DNA of 64,000 bases, from positions 62,001 through 126,000 of the forward strand of contig NZ_CP077107.1 of the NCBI RefSeq assembly GCF_019263745.1, given 5' to 3'. The notes beneath the pieces were generated by a model. The model had not been told where the DNA came from. It did no database searches and saw only the letters and a list, made by a program, of their open reading frames with translations. Below are positions 18,429-26,025 of the stretch, one piece after another (positions within the stretch are counted from its first letter, which is position 1; every line of letters starts with the position of its first letter). The stretch comes from Methanospirillum hungatei (GTDB lineage Archaea > Halobacteriota > Methanomicrobia > Methanomicrobiales > Methanospirillaceae). A program made the position numbers and the translations under genes.

Positions 18429-20306
18429 TTGCAAAAGCCTGAGCAAAAAGTGTATTATCCAGACCCTTGTTACAGGGAATCGGCTCTGATTCACGATTAT
18501 AACGAATTATATCATGAATTTGAAAAAGATCCTGATGCCTTCTGGCGCAGAATCGCATCAGATCTTCTCTGGTTTAAGCCATGGGATAAAGTCCGCGTCT
18601 GGGAGCATCCCCATGCCAGCTGGTTCACCGGTGCAGAGCTAAATATTACTTATAACTGTCTGGAGCGGCATGTCAATAATGACCGGAGAAATAAAGTAGC
18701 AATATTTTGGGCTGGCGAAAATGGGAGAGAACGTATCTTTACTTATTACCAGCTCTATAAAGATGTCATGCGGATGGGTAATGCTCTTAAATCGCTCGGT
18801 GTTCAGAAAGGTGACCGGGTCTGCATTTACCTTCCTGGGATTCCTGAACTTGTTGTCTCGATGCTCGCATGTGCAAGGATTGGTGCTGTTCACACAGTTG
18901 TTTTTGCAGGATATGGTGCCAAGGCTCTGAATGAACGTATTACCGGTGCAGGGGCCAAGATAGTTATCACCGCAGATGCTTCAGTCCGTCGTGGGGGGAG
19001 TATCCCATTAAAACCAATCGTGGAAGAAGCCCTGATTCATGCTCCTACTGTCGAAAAAGTGATTATTCTCAGGACACAGGAACCAAAAGTCGGATTGCTT
19101 GACGACTTTGAACTTGATTATGAAGAACTCATCAATCAGGCAGACCGATATTGTGAACCGGTTCATGTTAATTCTGAGGATCCACTTTTTATTCTTTACA
19201 CATCCGGTACGACTGGAGCTCCAAAAGGTATCGTTCATGCAGCCGGTGGCTACATGGTCGGTGCATATTACACAACAAAATATGTTCTAACTCTTCGTGA
19301 GAATGATGTCTATTGGTGCACAGCAGATCCCGGTTGGATCACTGGTCACACCTATGGGATTTATGGTCCCCTGCTCGTGGGTGGAACTATCTTCCTCTCT
19401 GAATATACCCCGGATTATCCTGATGCTGGCATCTGGTGGAAACTTGTCGAGGATTATGGAGTAACAATATTTTATACTGCTCCGACTGCAATCAGGATGT
19501 TTATGCGAATGGGAGAGGAATGGCCTCAAAAATATGATCTTTCTTCTCTCCGCCTTTTAGGCTCGGTTGGTGAACCACTCAATCCTGAAGCATTTGAATG
19601 GTTCTACAAATACATTGGTAAAGAAAAATGCCCAATTCTTGATACCTGGTGGCAGACTGAAACCGGTATGCACATGGTTACGACAATGGTCGGTCTTCCA
19701 ATGAAACCCGGCTTTGCTGGCAAACCTATTCCTGGTGTTGTTGCAACAGTTGTTGATGAACTAGGAGAGCCAATACCACCAGGTACTACTGGTTATCTTG
19801 CAATCAAAGAGCCATGGCCATCTATGATGAAAGGAGTGTACCAGAATGATGAGCGGTACCGCCAGTACTGGAGTTTTGGAAAGTATGGATATTACAGCAG
19901 TAATGACCTGGCTGTCATGGATGAAGAAGGTTATATCATGTTACTTGGCCGTTCGGATGATATCATCATTGTGGCAGGACATAATGTGGGAACAGCTGAA
20001 ATTGAAAGTGCGCTTGTGTCACATAGTGCCGTTGCAGAGGCCGCTGCAATTGGAAAACCTGATCCACTGAAAGGTAATATTATCAAAGCGTTTGTCATTC
20101 TTCGAAATGGAGTGGAACAAACACCCAAACTAATCCATGACCTGAAATATCATGTCCGCATTATGCTTGGACCCATTTCCGTCCCCGCAGAACTTGATTT
20201 TGTAGACAATTTACCAAAAACCCGAAGTGGAAAGATAATGCGACGTGTTTTAAAAGCAAAAGAGATGGGTATGGATCCAGGCGATATATCTACTCTGGAT
20301 GAATAA
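18429..20306 (+). CDS. acs: AMP-forming acetyl-CoA synthetase
   Basis: About 625 residues. Adenylate-forming motifs are all present: YTSGTTGAPKGIVH near 257-270, WWQTETGMH, the YYSSNDLA and GRSDDIII core, and the C-terminal PKTRSGKIMRR with the acetylation-prone catalytic Lys. It makes acetyl-CoA from acetate with ATP to AMP + PPi, the usual route of acetate assimilation in methanogens that need acetate for carbon. Start choice is difficult: TTG 18429 has no ribosome binding site, while GGAGTGA at 18401-18407 lies 6 nt before an ATC at 18414, from which the frame reads (I)STEELQKPEQ, a typical N-terminus. A stop at 18405 limits any extension. The opposite-strand neighbour is the ADP-forming enzyme. 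Confidence 0.93.
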   Translation: MQKPEQKVYYPDPCYRESALIHDYNELYHEFEKDPDAFWRRIASDLLWFKPWDKVRVWEHPHASWFTGAELNITYNCLERHVNNDRRNKVAIFWAGENGRERIFTYYQLYKDVMRMGNALKSLGVQKGDRVCIYLPGIPELVVSMLACARIGAVHTVVFAGYGAKALNERITGAGAKIVITADASVRRGGSIPLKPIVEEALIHAPTVEKVIILRTQEPKVGLLDDFELDYEELINQADRYCEPVHVNSEDPLFILYTSGTTGAPKGIVHAAGGYMVGAYYTTKYVLTLRENDVYWCTADPGWITGHTYGIYGPLLVGGTIFLSEYTPDYPDAGIWWKLVEDYGVTIFYTAPTAIRMFMRMGEEWPQKYDLSSLRLLGSVGEPLNPEAFEWFYKYIGKEKCPILDTWWQTETGMHMVTTMVGLPMKPGFAGKPIPGVVATVVDELGEPIPPGTTGYLAIKEPWPSMMKGVYQNDERYRQYWSFGKYGYYSSNDLAVMDEEGYIMLLGRSDDIIIVAGHNVGTAEIESALVSHSAVAEAAAIGKPDPLKGNIIKAFVILRNGVEQTPKLIHDLKYHVRIMLGPISVPAELDFVDNLPKTRSGKIMRRVLKAKEMGMDPGDISTLDE

Positions 20307-20317
20307 TCATCCAACTC

Positions 20318-20325
20318 TTTATATA
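20318..20325 (+). promoter_or_regulatory. TATA box of the TBP gene
   Basis: A perfect TTTATATA, 30 nt from its first base to the ATG of the TBP gene. The spacing predicts that transcription starts at the ATG, giving a leaderless message. No Shine-Dalgarno-like sequence is present. A TBP gene controlled by a canonical TATA box would let TBP act on its own synthesis. Confidence 0.65.
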
Positions 20326-20347
20326 CTGTTTTAATAGATTTATAACC

Positions 20348-20908
20348 ATGTCTGCAACTCCAGATACTTCGCTCCGGATAGAAAATATCGTGGCATCAGC
20401 GAAGATTTCTGAATCCCTTGACCTCCCTCAAATTGCATCGAGTATAAAAGATGCAGAATATAACAAAAAAAGGTTCCCGGGTGTTGTGATCAGGATGCAG
20501 AATCCAAAGATTGCGGCATTAGTTTTTGGGTCAGGAAAAGTGGTTCTTACCGGGGCAAAAAGTGTTGAAAGCCTGAACAAGGGTCTTGAAATATTAGGTG
20601 ACCTGTTACGTTCTTTGAATATTGAAATTGCGCAGGAACTAACGTATAAAATTCAGAACATTGTCACTTCTGCTGACCTAGGATCAGGAATTAATCTGAA
20701 TAAGATAGCAGTCGGATTTAATCTTGAACGAATTGAGTATGAACCAGAGCAGTTTCCAGGTCTTGTATATCGTCTTGAAGAACCAAAAGTAGTTGTTCTT
20801 CTTTTTGGGTCCGGAAAACTTATCATCACTGGTGGAAAAGAACCCGAAGATGCGAAGAAGGCTGTTCTTAAGATAGTTGACGATTTGAAAGGGCTTGGTC
20901 TATTATAA
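20348..20908 (+). CDS. tbp: TATA-box-binding protein
   Basis: 186 residues with the two pseudo-symmetric repeats of TBP: RIENIVASAKI ... RFPGVVIRMQNPKIAALVFGSGKVVLTGAK, and KIQNIVTSADLG ... QFPGLVYRLEEPKVVVLLFGSGKLIITGGK. The C-terminus lacks the acidic tail seen in some archaeal TBPs. TBP nucleates archaeal transcription at TATA boxes together with TFB. It is preceded by a canonical TATA box and followed by a strong hairpin terminator, so it is a single-gene transcription unit. Confidence 0.97.
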   Translation: MSATPDTSLRIENIVASAKISESLDLPQIASSIKDAEYNKKRFPGVVIRMQNPKIAALVFGSGKVVLTGAKSVESLNKGLEILGDLLRSLNIEIAQELTYKIQNIVTSADLGSGINLNKIAVGFNLERIEYEPEQFPGLVYRLEEPKVVVLLFGSGKLIITGGKEPEDAKKAVLKIVDDLKGLGLL

Positions 20909-20921
20909 CTTGTGGATAATT

Positions 20922-20955
20922 AATCTGAATTTATAATTCAGATTCTATATTTTTA
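20922..20955 (+). terminator. Terminator after the TBP gene
   Basis: A perfect 10-bp inverted repeat (AATCTGAATT / AATTCAGATT, 20922-20931 with 20935-20944, 3-nt loop) is followed by a T-rich run at 20945-20954. It starts 13 nt after the TBP stop codon. Confidence 0.6.
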
Positions 20956-20959
20956 TATA
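20952..20959 (+). promoter_or_regulatory. TATA box of a candidate non-coding RNA
   Basis: TTTATATA follows the TBP terminator. No plus-strand protein gene follows; the predicted start 25-30 nt downstream falls right at the base of the structured region at 20982-21066. Confidence 0.45.
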
Positions 20960-20981
20960 CAATAAAATTTATTGTATTATA

Positions 20982-21066
20982 GTACCGCTATCCGGGGGAT
21001 TTATTGTGTTTTTGTCACAAGGATACGGCGATTTGAATATATCCATGGGGCTCTGGCCTCATGGAA
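20982..21066 (+). ncRNA. Candidate structured small RNA between TBP and rpiA
   Basis: Two helices can be drawn. First: 20985-20987 and 20989-20993 pair with 21026-21028 and 21021-21025 (one bulged C), and inside it TTGTG (21004-21008) pairs with CACAA (21016-21020) around a 7-nt loop. Second: 21042-21051 pairs with 21056-21065, 10 bp around a TCTG loop, including one G-U pair that exists only in the plus-strand transcript. The block is richer in G+C than the AT-rich flanks, has a TATA box at the right distance and T-rich sequence after it (21080-21090). I do not recognise a known RNA family. Confidence 0.4.
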
Positions 21067-21118
21067 AGTAAATTCATAGAATTTTCTCTTACACTCTGAT
21101 CATTGAATCTGATTTTGA

Positions 21119-21823
21119 TTATAATCCGATGATTCTTGGTCCGTTTTCCTCTCCGATTATTACAGTTGTCTTATGTGTAAATTCTGCAAATATTCCGCAA
21201 CAGACTACTCCGGGAATCATATTAATTACTGTCTCCAACTGCATCGGATCCAGGATGGTAATCGGCTGATAGTCTAAAATAATATTACCATTATCTGATA
21301 TAACCGGTCCATCTTTCTTAACACCTTCACGAACCTGAATAGTACCTCCCATTTGGTTGAGACGATTGAGAACATGAGGAAGAGAAAAAGGGACTATCTC
21401 AATGGGGATAGGACCAGTCAGATCTGCACAGAGTTTTGAAGGATCTGCAACAATTATTATTCGTTTTGATGCATCTGCGATGATTCGTTCCCTGACATGG
21501 GCTGCACCTCTGCCTTTGATTAGACGAAGTTCAGAATCTATCTGGTCTGCACCGTCGATGGTGATGTCGATTGTTTGTACCTGTTCAAGGCCAACCAGAG
21601 GAATTCCAAGTGCTCCAGCTCTCATCATGGTCTGAAGAGAAGTGGGTACTCCATATATAGAAAGTCTTTCCGCAGAAATTCGCTCTTTTAGCCTTGCCAT
21701 AGTAAAGGCTACAGTAGAACCTGTTCCAAGTCCAACAATCATCCCATTGGAGATATAATCTGCGGCTTTAAATCCCGCTCGTTGTTTCGCTTTATCTTGT
21801 AGTGATAATTCTGTATTACTCAT
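21119..21823 (-). CDS. rpiA: Ribose-5-phosphate isomerase A
   Basis: 234 residues. Substrate-binding motifs are clear: GLGTGSTVAF near 31-40, TIDGADQID near 88-96, KGRGAAHVRERI near 103-114 (catalytic Glu), and the C-terminal GEENGPRII. It interconverts ribose 5-phosphate and ribulose 5-phosphate, supplying ribose for nucleotides. The start is supported by GAGGAAT in the leader (complement near 21827-21833). It follows surE on the same strand with a 53-nt gap, so they may be cotranscribed. Confidence 0.95.
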   Translation of the reverse strand: MSNTELSLQDKAKQRAGFKAADYISNGMIVGLGTGSTVAFTMARLKERISAERLSIYGVPTSLQTMMRAGALGIPLVGLEQVQTIDITIDGADQIDSELRLIKGRGAAHVRERIIADASKRIIIVADPSKLCADLTGPIPIEIVPFSLPHVLNRLNQMGGTIQVREGVKKDGPVISDNGNIILDYQPITILDPMQLETVINMIPGVVCCGIFAEFTHKTTVIIGEENGPRIIGL

Positions 21824-21876
21824 TGTAATTCCTCTGACATTGAATCATTTCAGGCATTTCGAGTGTTTTTTGCGTA

Positions 21877-22713
21877 TTATGATAAGAACATCCTTCGAAG
21901 TTCTTCTGATCCAGAATATGCTGTACAGTCAAGTGTGATAGGAGTAATTGAGATATTTCCTTTATGAATGGCGTGAACATCAGTTCCTTCCGGAGCATCG
22001 GTAACCAATGGGCCGTTTATCCAGTAATAGGGTTTTCCACGTGGATCCAGGCGCTTTTCAACACCTGTTACAAATAAATGTTCAGCAAGATGTGTGATTT
22101 CATATCCCCCGGTGATGACTGAGGGGACATTGACATTTAGAACATGTGTAAATGATGGGAATCCTTTCTCCAGTATTCGGGTTATAACTTCTTTTACAAC
22201 GCCTTTGGATTCAGAGAATCGATCTGCCAGATGTCGTGCATCTTCAAATTTCTCTTTTTGATCCTCTATTTGTAATGAGAATGCTACAGCGGGATATCCA
22301 TGATTTGCTGCCTCAAGAGCAGCTCCGACCGTACCGGAAGTCGTGATTGCCTCGAAAGAAAGGTTCTCTCCTATATTTATTCCTGAAACGACAAGATCTG
22401 GCTTTACATTGAGTGCAAAAAGTGCCAATATGACGGAATCAGTGGGTTTTCCCCCGACTGCATATGCAGTTATTTCACCGCGGTTTACTGTATTTACTCT
22501 AAGTGGTTCAAAAATTGAAAGAGACCGCCCAACAGCACTCTGCTGGGTTGCCGGAGCACATACAATAACATCCGCCCATCCACTCAGGGCATCATAGGCA
22601 GCCCATAATCCCTCGGAATTAACTCCGTCATCATTCGTAAGAAGGATACAAGGCTTTCGATTCACAATAGAATAATGAGTCGCTCTCGTATCAGGAGGGG
22701 ATCCTGAAATCAT
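21877..22713 (-). CDS. surE: SurE 5'/3'-nucleotidase
   Basis: 278 residues. The metal-binding LLTNDDGVNSEG lies near 23-34, followed by APATQQSAVGRSLS, GKPTDSV, VVSGINIGENLS and GTVGAALEA, all SurE signatures. SurE is a metal-dependent phosphatase acting on nucleoside monophosphates. It has about 15 extra residues before the usual start; an in-frame GTG at 22663-22665 would give VNRKPCILLTNDDG, the normal N-terminus, but neither start has a strong ribosome binding site. It is divergent from mfnD. Confidence 0.93.
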   Translation of the reverse strand: MISGSPPDTRATHYSIVNRKPCILLTNDDGVNSEGLWAAYDALSGWADVIVCAPATQQSAVGRSLSIFEPLRVNTVNRGEITAYAVGGKPTDSVILALFALNVKPDLVVSGINIGENLSFEAITTSGTVGAALEAANHGYPAVAFSLQIEDQKEKFEDARHLADRFSESKGVVKEVITRILEKGFPSFTHVLNVNVPSVITGGYEITHLAEHLFVTGVEKRLDPRGKPYYWINGPLVTDAPEGTDVHAIHKGNISITPITLDCTAYSGSEELRRMFLS

Positions 22714-22839
22714 GTATCCCGATTATTAGTTCTCCTGCTTCATAAATGGATGAGCAAACCCCTCATATGGAGGTTTCCTTATAACAACCTGATACGTTGA
22801 ATCGCATTATTTTTTTCCTGATCCTGCAAACTAGTAGCG

Positions 22840-23739
22840 ATGAATATTCTGATTGCTGAATATACTGTCAGTCATGATCCGACCTTAGCACCAGAAGGTC
22901 GCGCCATGCTCGATGTACTGACAAATAGTTTTACAAAAATAGGATATGCTGTTTACTGTCCGGAAGAAAGAAAGGACTTTTCTGAAGAGATTGCCAGACT
23001 CGGAAAGATATGCGATGAAGGGATAGTTATTGCTCCTGATTATCTGCTTGCACGGTTTACGAAAAATCTTGAGGATGTGACAAGAAATATCGGATGCAAC
23101 TCGTTCTCAATAGCTGTGTGTGCTAATAAACGCAGGACCGGTCAGATCTTGCAATCACATGGGATTGATGTTCCAAAGGAGGTTTCATCAGGGAAACGAA
23201 TCGTAAAACAGATCTCTGGATGTGGAGCTGTGGGTGTCAGACTGACTGATGGTCCGGCAGGAGATGGTGAATTTGGTCAGGAATATATCGATGGAGATCA
23301 TTTTTCAATGAGCCTTGTTGGTGGTCGGGTCGTTGGTGAGGTCTGTCTCTATTATACTGGTGAAGGTCCGCTGCTTCTGGCATTGAATAAACAGGATATC
23401 AGGTTTAATTCGGATGGGACTGTCGTATATCTCGGGGGAAAAACTCCGGTGGATCACCCAAGAAAGCAGGAGATGTATGATTGTGCCCGGAAGGCGCTTG
23501 AAGTACTTGGCTGTCAGGGATATGTTGGGATAGACATGGTGGTAACACCTGACCGGATTGTTGTTGTTGATGTAAATCCCCGACCGACAACCAGTATTAT
23601 CGGGATTGCTGCCTGTATGGAAGAAGAGATTGCTCAGGTTCTATTAGATGCATCGTATGGTAAATCACCCGCATCAGTGCATCTCTCCGGCCAGGCATCA
23701 TATACATCCGAGGGTCAGGTCACATATGATAGGAGTTGA
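22840..23739 (+). CDS. mfnD: Tyramine--L-glutamate ligase (ATP-grasp), methanofuran biosynthesis
   Basis: 299 residues, ATP-grasp type of the COG1821 family: ANKRRTGQILQSHGIDVPKE, a QEYIDGDHFSMSLV segment and a C-terminal metal site VVVDVNPRPTTSI. The family includes MfnD, which joins glutamate to tyramine to form gamma-glutamyltyramine, an early step towards methanofuran, the first C1 carrier of methanogenesis. Assignment is supported by the adjacent mfnF, whose start overlaps its 3' end by 14 nt. No clear ribosome binding site precedes the ATG. Confidence 0.85.
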   Translation: MNILIAEYTVSHDPTLAPEGRAMLDVLTNSFTKIGYAVYCPEERKDFSEEIARLGKICDEGIVIAPDYLLARFTKNLEDVTRNIGCNSFSIAVCANKRRTGQILQSHGIDVPKEVSSGKRIVKQISGCGAVGVRLTDGPAGDGEFGQEYIDGDHFSMSLVGGRVVGEVCLYYTGEGPLLLALNKQDIRFNSDGTVVYLGGKTPVDHPRKQEMYDCARKALEVLGCQGYVGIDMVVTPDRIVVVDVNPRPTTSIIGIAACMEEEIAQVLLDASYGKSPASVHLSGQASYTSEGQVTYDRS

Positions 23740-24649
23740 TATTGGTGGGGCAAACCTGAAAGTTGTCGATGAGAGGGGGGCACATATACACTACTGTCCG
23801 CTCTGGAAAGAGACACCAATCCGGGAGATACTTCGGGGATATTCATCAGCAGAAAATGCAGCTGTCGTAATGAGCGGCGAACTTGCAGATTGTTTCTCAT
23901 CTAAACAGGAAGGTGTTGAATTCATCGTTGCAGCAGTAAAGGATGTTTTTCCCCGTGCTTTGTTTTATGGTACTGATGGAACTTTTCATACAACTCCAGT
24001 CGGCGAACTTGCTGCAGCAAACTGGTTGGTGATGGCTGATGTCCTTCGGGACAGATATTCAGATGCTCTGCTTGTTGATATGGGGAGTACAACAACAGAT
24101 ATTATACCTCTGAATGCCTGGGATCATTTAAAAGGTCAGACTGATTATTCTCGTCTGAAATCCAGGCTGCTTGTTTATTATGGTCTACTGAGAACTCCTG
24201 TGTCTTCACTTCTCCGGACTGTTGATCTGGAAGGTAGTCAGGTAGGAATAAGTACTGAATACTTTGCCTGTTCCGGAGATGCTCATGTACTTGTGAATCT
24301 GATTTCATCTGATGAGTATACCACCGCAACCCCCGATAGCTGTACCCCTTCACGTGAGGATTGTCTCCGACGTATGGCCAGGATGGTATGTGCTGATGTT
24401 TCTGAAGTAGGAGAGTCAGCAATTCTCAATATAGCTGAAGCATATATCCGGGAAGAACAACTTCTCATAACCACTACAATCAGGACTGTGATGGAAAAAT
24501 ACCATTGCACCCGGATTCTTGCTGCCGGTGTTGGATCTGGTGTTTTATCTACCTGGTTGGATGCTATCGATCTTCATCAAGAAATGGGTTCTCTTTCTGA
24601 TGCAATGCCTGCATGGGCAGTCCGGGAGGCAATGTTACGAACCGTTTGA
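23726..24649 (+). CDS. mfnF: Methanofuran biosynthesis condensing enzyme MfnF (COG1548 family)
   Basis: 307 residues. The actin/hydantoinase-like ATPase fold shows at IGVDIGGANLKVV near the start, VDMGSTTTDIIPL near 120-132, and GVGSGVLSTWL near the end. This is the COG1548 family, annotated as an H4MPT-linked C1 transfer protein and identified as MfnF, which couples the furan amine unit to gamma-glutamyltyramine in methanofuran synthesis. ATG 23726 is chosen because it begins directly at the conserved fold; an upstream in-frame ATG at 23648 would extend far into mfnD. The stop overlaps the next start as TGATG. Confidence 0.85.
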   Translation: MIGVDIGGANLKVVDERGAHIHYCPLWKETPIREILRGYSSAENAAVVMSGELADCFSSKQEGVEFIVAAVKDVFPRALFYGTDGTFHTTPVGELAAANWLVMADVLRDRYSDALLVDMGSTTTDIIPLNAWDHLKGQTDYSRLKSRLLVYYGLLRTPVSSLLRTVDLEGSQVGISTEYFACSGDAHVLVNLISSDEYTTATPDSCTPSREDCLRRMARMVCADVSEVGESAILNIAEAYIREEQLLITTTIRTVMEKYHCTRILAAGVGSGVLSTWLDAIDLHQEMGSLSDAMPAWAVREAMLRTV

Positions 24650-24873
24650 TGCTATCTCTTCTGCTTTTTTTATGTTCAATTGGATTAACTATCCTTCTCT
24701 GGATCTTTGGATTTCCTTTTTTCTTTTTATTTCTATTTATTCCATTGATACCATTGTTTGGGCGGGATCAGGAGATCTTGGTCTGCCCGATTTGTGGATG
24801 GCAAACGAATAGAAATGAACGATATTGCCCATATGACGGGGAATTACTGGAATTAAAGAAAAAATCATTGTGA
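24649..24873 (+). CDS. Small membrane protein with C-terminal zinc ribbon
   Basis: 74 residues. Two closely spaced hydrophobic segments fill residues ~2-43, rich in Leu and Phe; a cytoplasmic tail then carries CPICGWQTNRNERYCPYDG, a zinc-ribbon-like Cys pair plus a further Cys. Its start ATG overlaps the mfnF stop by one base (TGATG), so it is translated with the methanofuran genes, but a role in that pathway is only a guess. The 3' end overlaps the convergent gene by 9 nt. Confidence 0.65.
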   Translation: MLSLLLFLCSIGLTILLWIFGFPFFFLFLFIPLIPLFGRDQEILVCPICGWQTNRNERYCPYDGELLELKKKSL

Positions 24874-25443
24874 TGATCTCCATAATGATTGTTGCCCATA
24901 TTGTTTGGTAGGTTGTAGGGGATGTATCGAAGGTGGTAGAGAGATACATTCGTGCAATGTTTTTTGTTTTGCACATTTATTACCTGCTATAGTCTTCCGG
25001 GTTTTATCAGTGAGAATGATATATCGATCTGATAGTAATCCTAGTTGTTCAATGATATGGTCGTGGTTGACTGATAGGATTACTACCGGGGCAATATGTC
25101 GTGCATGAGTGATACATTCTTCTGCAAGGAAATGAATGTTAGATTCATTTTCCTCAATATGATCCCTGGAGTACTGAATGAAGAGCACACCTGAATCATC
25201 TTTTTTCATCGCCCCAATAAGACCTGCCAGTCCCTCAATCCGTCTGAAATATATCCGATGTTTGAGATGGGACGGAAGAATCAACAATGGTTCATCATAT
25301 CCAAAAAACAGATAGGTTATCGGGCTGTGAATGGTCTGAACCGGACCTGAAACTAAGGCTTGTTGTAAATCCCTACTTGGTGCAACATAAATGGAGAATG
25401 TATTCTGGTTTATTTTTTGAAGTGTATCATATCGTCCAGTCAT
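24865..25443 (-). CDS. Conserved-looking protein of unknown function
   Basis: 192 residues, no signal peptide or membrane segment. The sequence alternates beta and alpha elements (YLFFGYDEPLLILP, GVLFIQYSRDHI, APVVILSVNHDHII, SDRYIILTDK) and may be a nucleotide-binding-like alpha/beta fold without a Walker A motif. The last 35 residues are basic and low in structure. I do not recognise a family. It lies alone, between the methanofuran operon (convergent) and tRNA-Thr. Confidence 0.6.
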   Translation of the reverse strand: MTGRYDTLQKINQNTFSIYVAPSRDLQQALVSGPVQTIHSPITYLFFGYDEPLLILPSHLKHRIYFRRIEGLAGLIGAMKKDDSGVLFIQYSRDHIEENESNIHFLAEECITHARHIAPVVILSVNHDHIIEQLGLLSDRYIILTDKTRKTIAGNKCAKQKTLHECISLPPSIHPLQPTKQYGQQSLWRSSQ

Positions 25444-25689
25444 AACGTGAGGTTTTTGTTTTGAGTATGTAAAGATTATTCAAACAGGGTGAAAGTGAAA
25501 GAACAATGTGATAGAGTTAATCTTAACCGCTCTCCTCAATATAGGTGATGGAATCTTCTTCAATAGACAGATCTTAACATCTGTAATTATTGATAGTGTT
25601 GAAAATTTTGAACTAATTTATTCATATGATGATAAAAAAGTTATTCTAGGAACACCATTTAAAACAGTCATTTTGAACTTTAGTATGGA

Positions 25690-25761
25690 AGCCGCTGGAG
25701 GGACTTGAACCCTCGACCTGCTGATTACGAATCAGCCGCTATACCGCTAAGCCACAACGGC
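25690..25761 (-). tRNA. tRNA-Thr (anticodon CGT)
   Basis: On the minus strand a full cloverleaf can be folded: acceptor GCCGTTG with CAGCGGC (one G-U), D arm, anticodon stem GCTGA/TCAGC around loop TTCGTAA, and a T arm with GGTTCAAGTCC. Anticodon CGT reads ACG codons. The 3' CCA is not encoded, the discriminator base is T, and no intron is present. Confidence 0.93.
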
Positions 25762-25970
25762 GTGCCCTTAATATACGCACCCTATCTATTAAAGAATATC
25801 TCATCTCTAAATCCTTTAGCTAGTCGCGAAATACTCTATCAATAATCCATTACTATTTTAATATCCGTTTCTAATTATGCAACCTTCCTAGAAATAATCA
25901 CAAAATAGAACATATATGGTAATATTTAAACAATTTCATAATATCTTGAAAATATTTTACAGAATTCACT

Positions 25971-25978
25971 ATATAAGT
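25971..25978 (+). promoter_or_regulatory. TATA box for the secreted TPR protein
   Basis: ATATAAGT within ACTATATAAG, 55 nt before the ATG at 26026; predicted leader of about 30 nt including the ribosome binding site AGGTGAT at 26010-26016. Confidence 0.5.
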
Positions 25979-26025
25979 ATTAAAAGAAGAAACTATTTCT
26001 CTATAAATCAGGTGATATATAAGGC

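Noticed and set aside
24649-24873. Upstream start at 24613 for the small membrane protein
   Set aside because: It would overlap mfnF by 37 nt without a ribosome site; the TGATG overlap is more plausible.
25508-25708. A 66-codon plus-strand frame between the unknown gene and tRNA-Thr
   Set aside because: It runs into the tRNA gene by 19 nt on the opposite strand, has a poorly placed ribosome site and resembles no family. It could be a gene remnant but is not supported.
25690-25761. tRNA-Thr as an integration site of a mobile element
   Set aside because: No duplicated tRNA 3' end, integrase or element genes are visible nearby.
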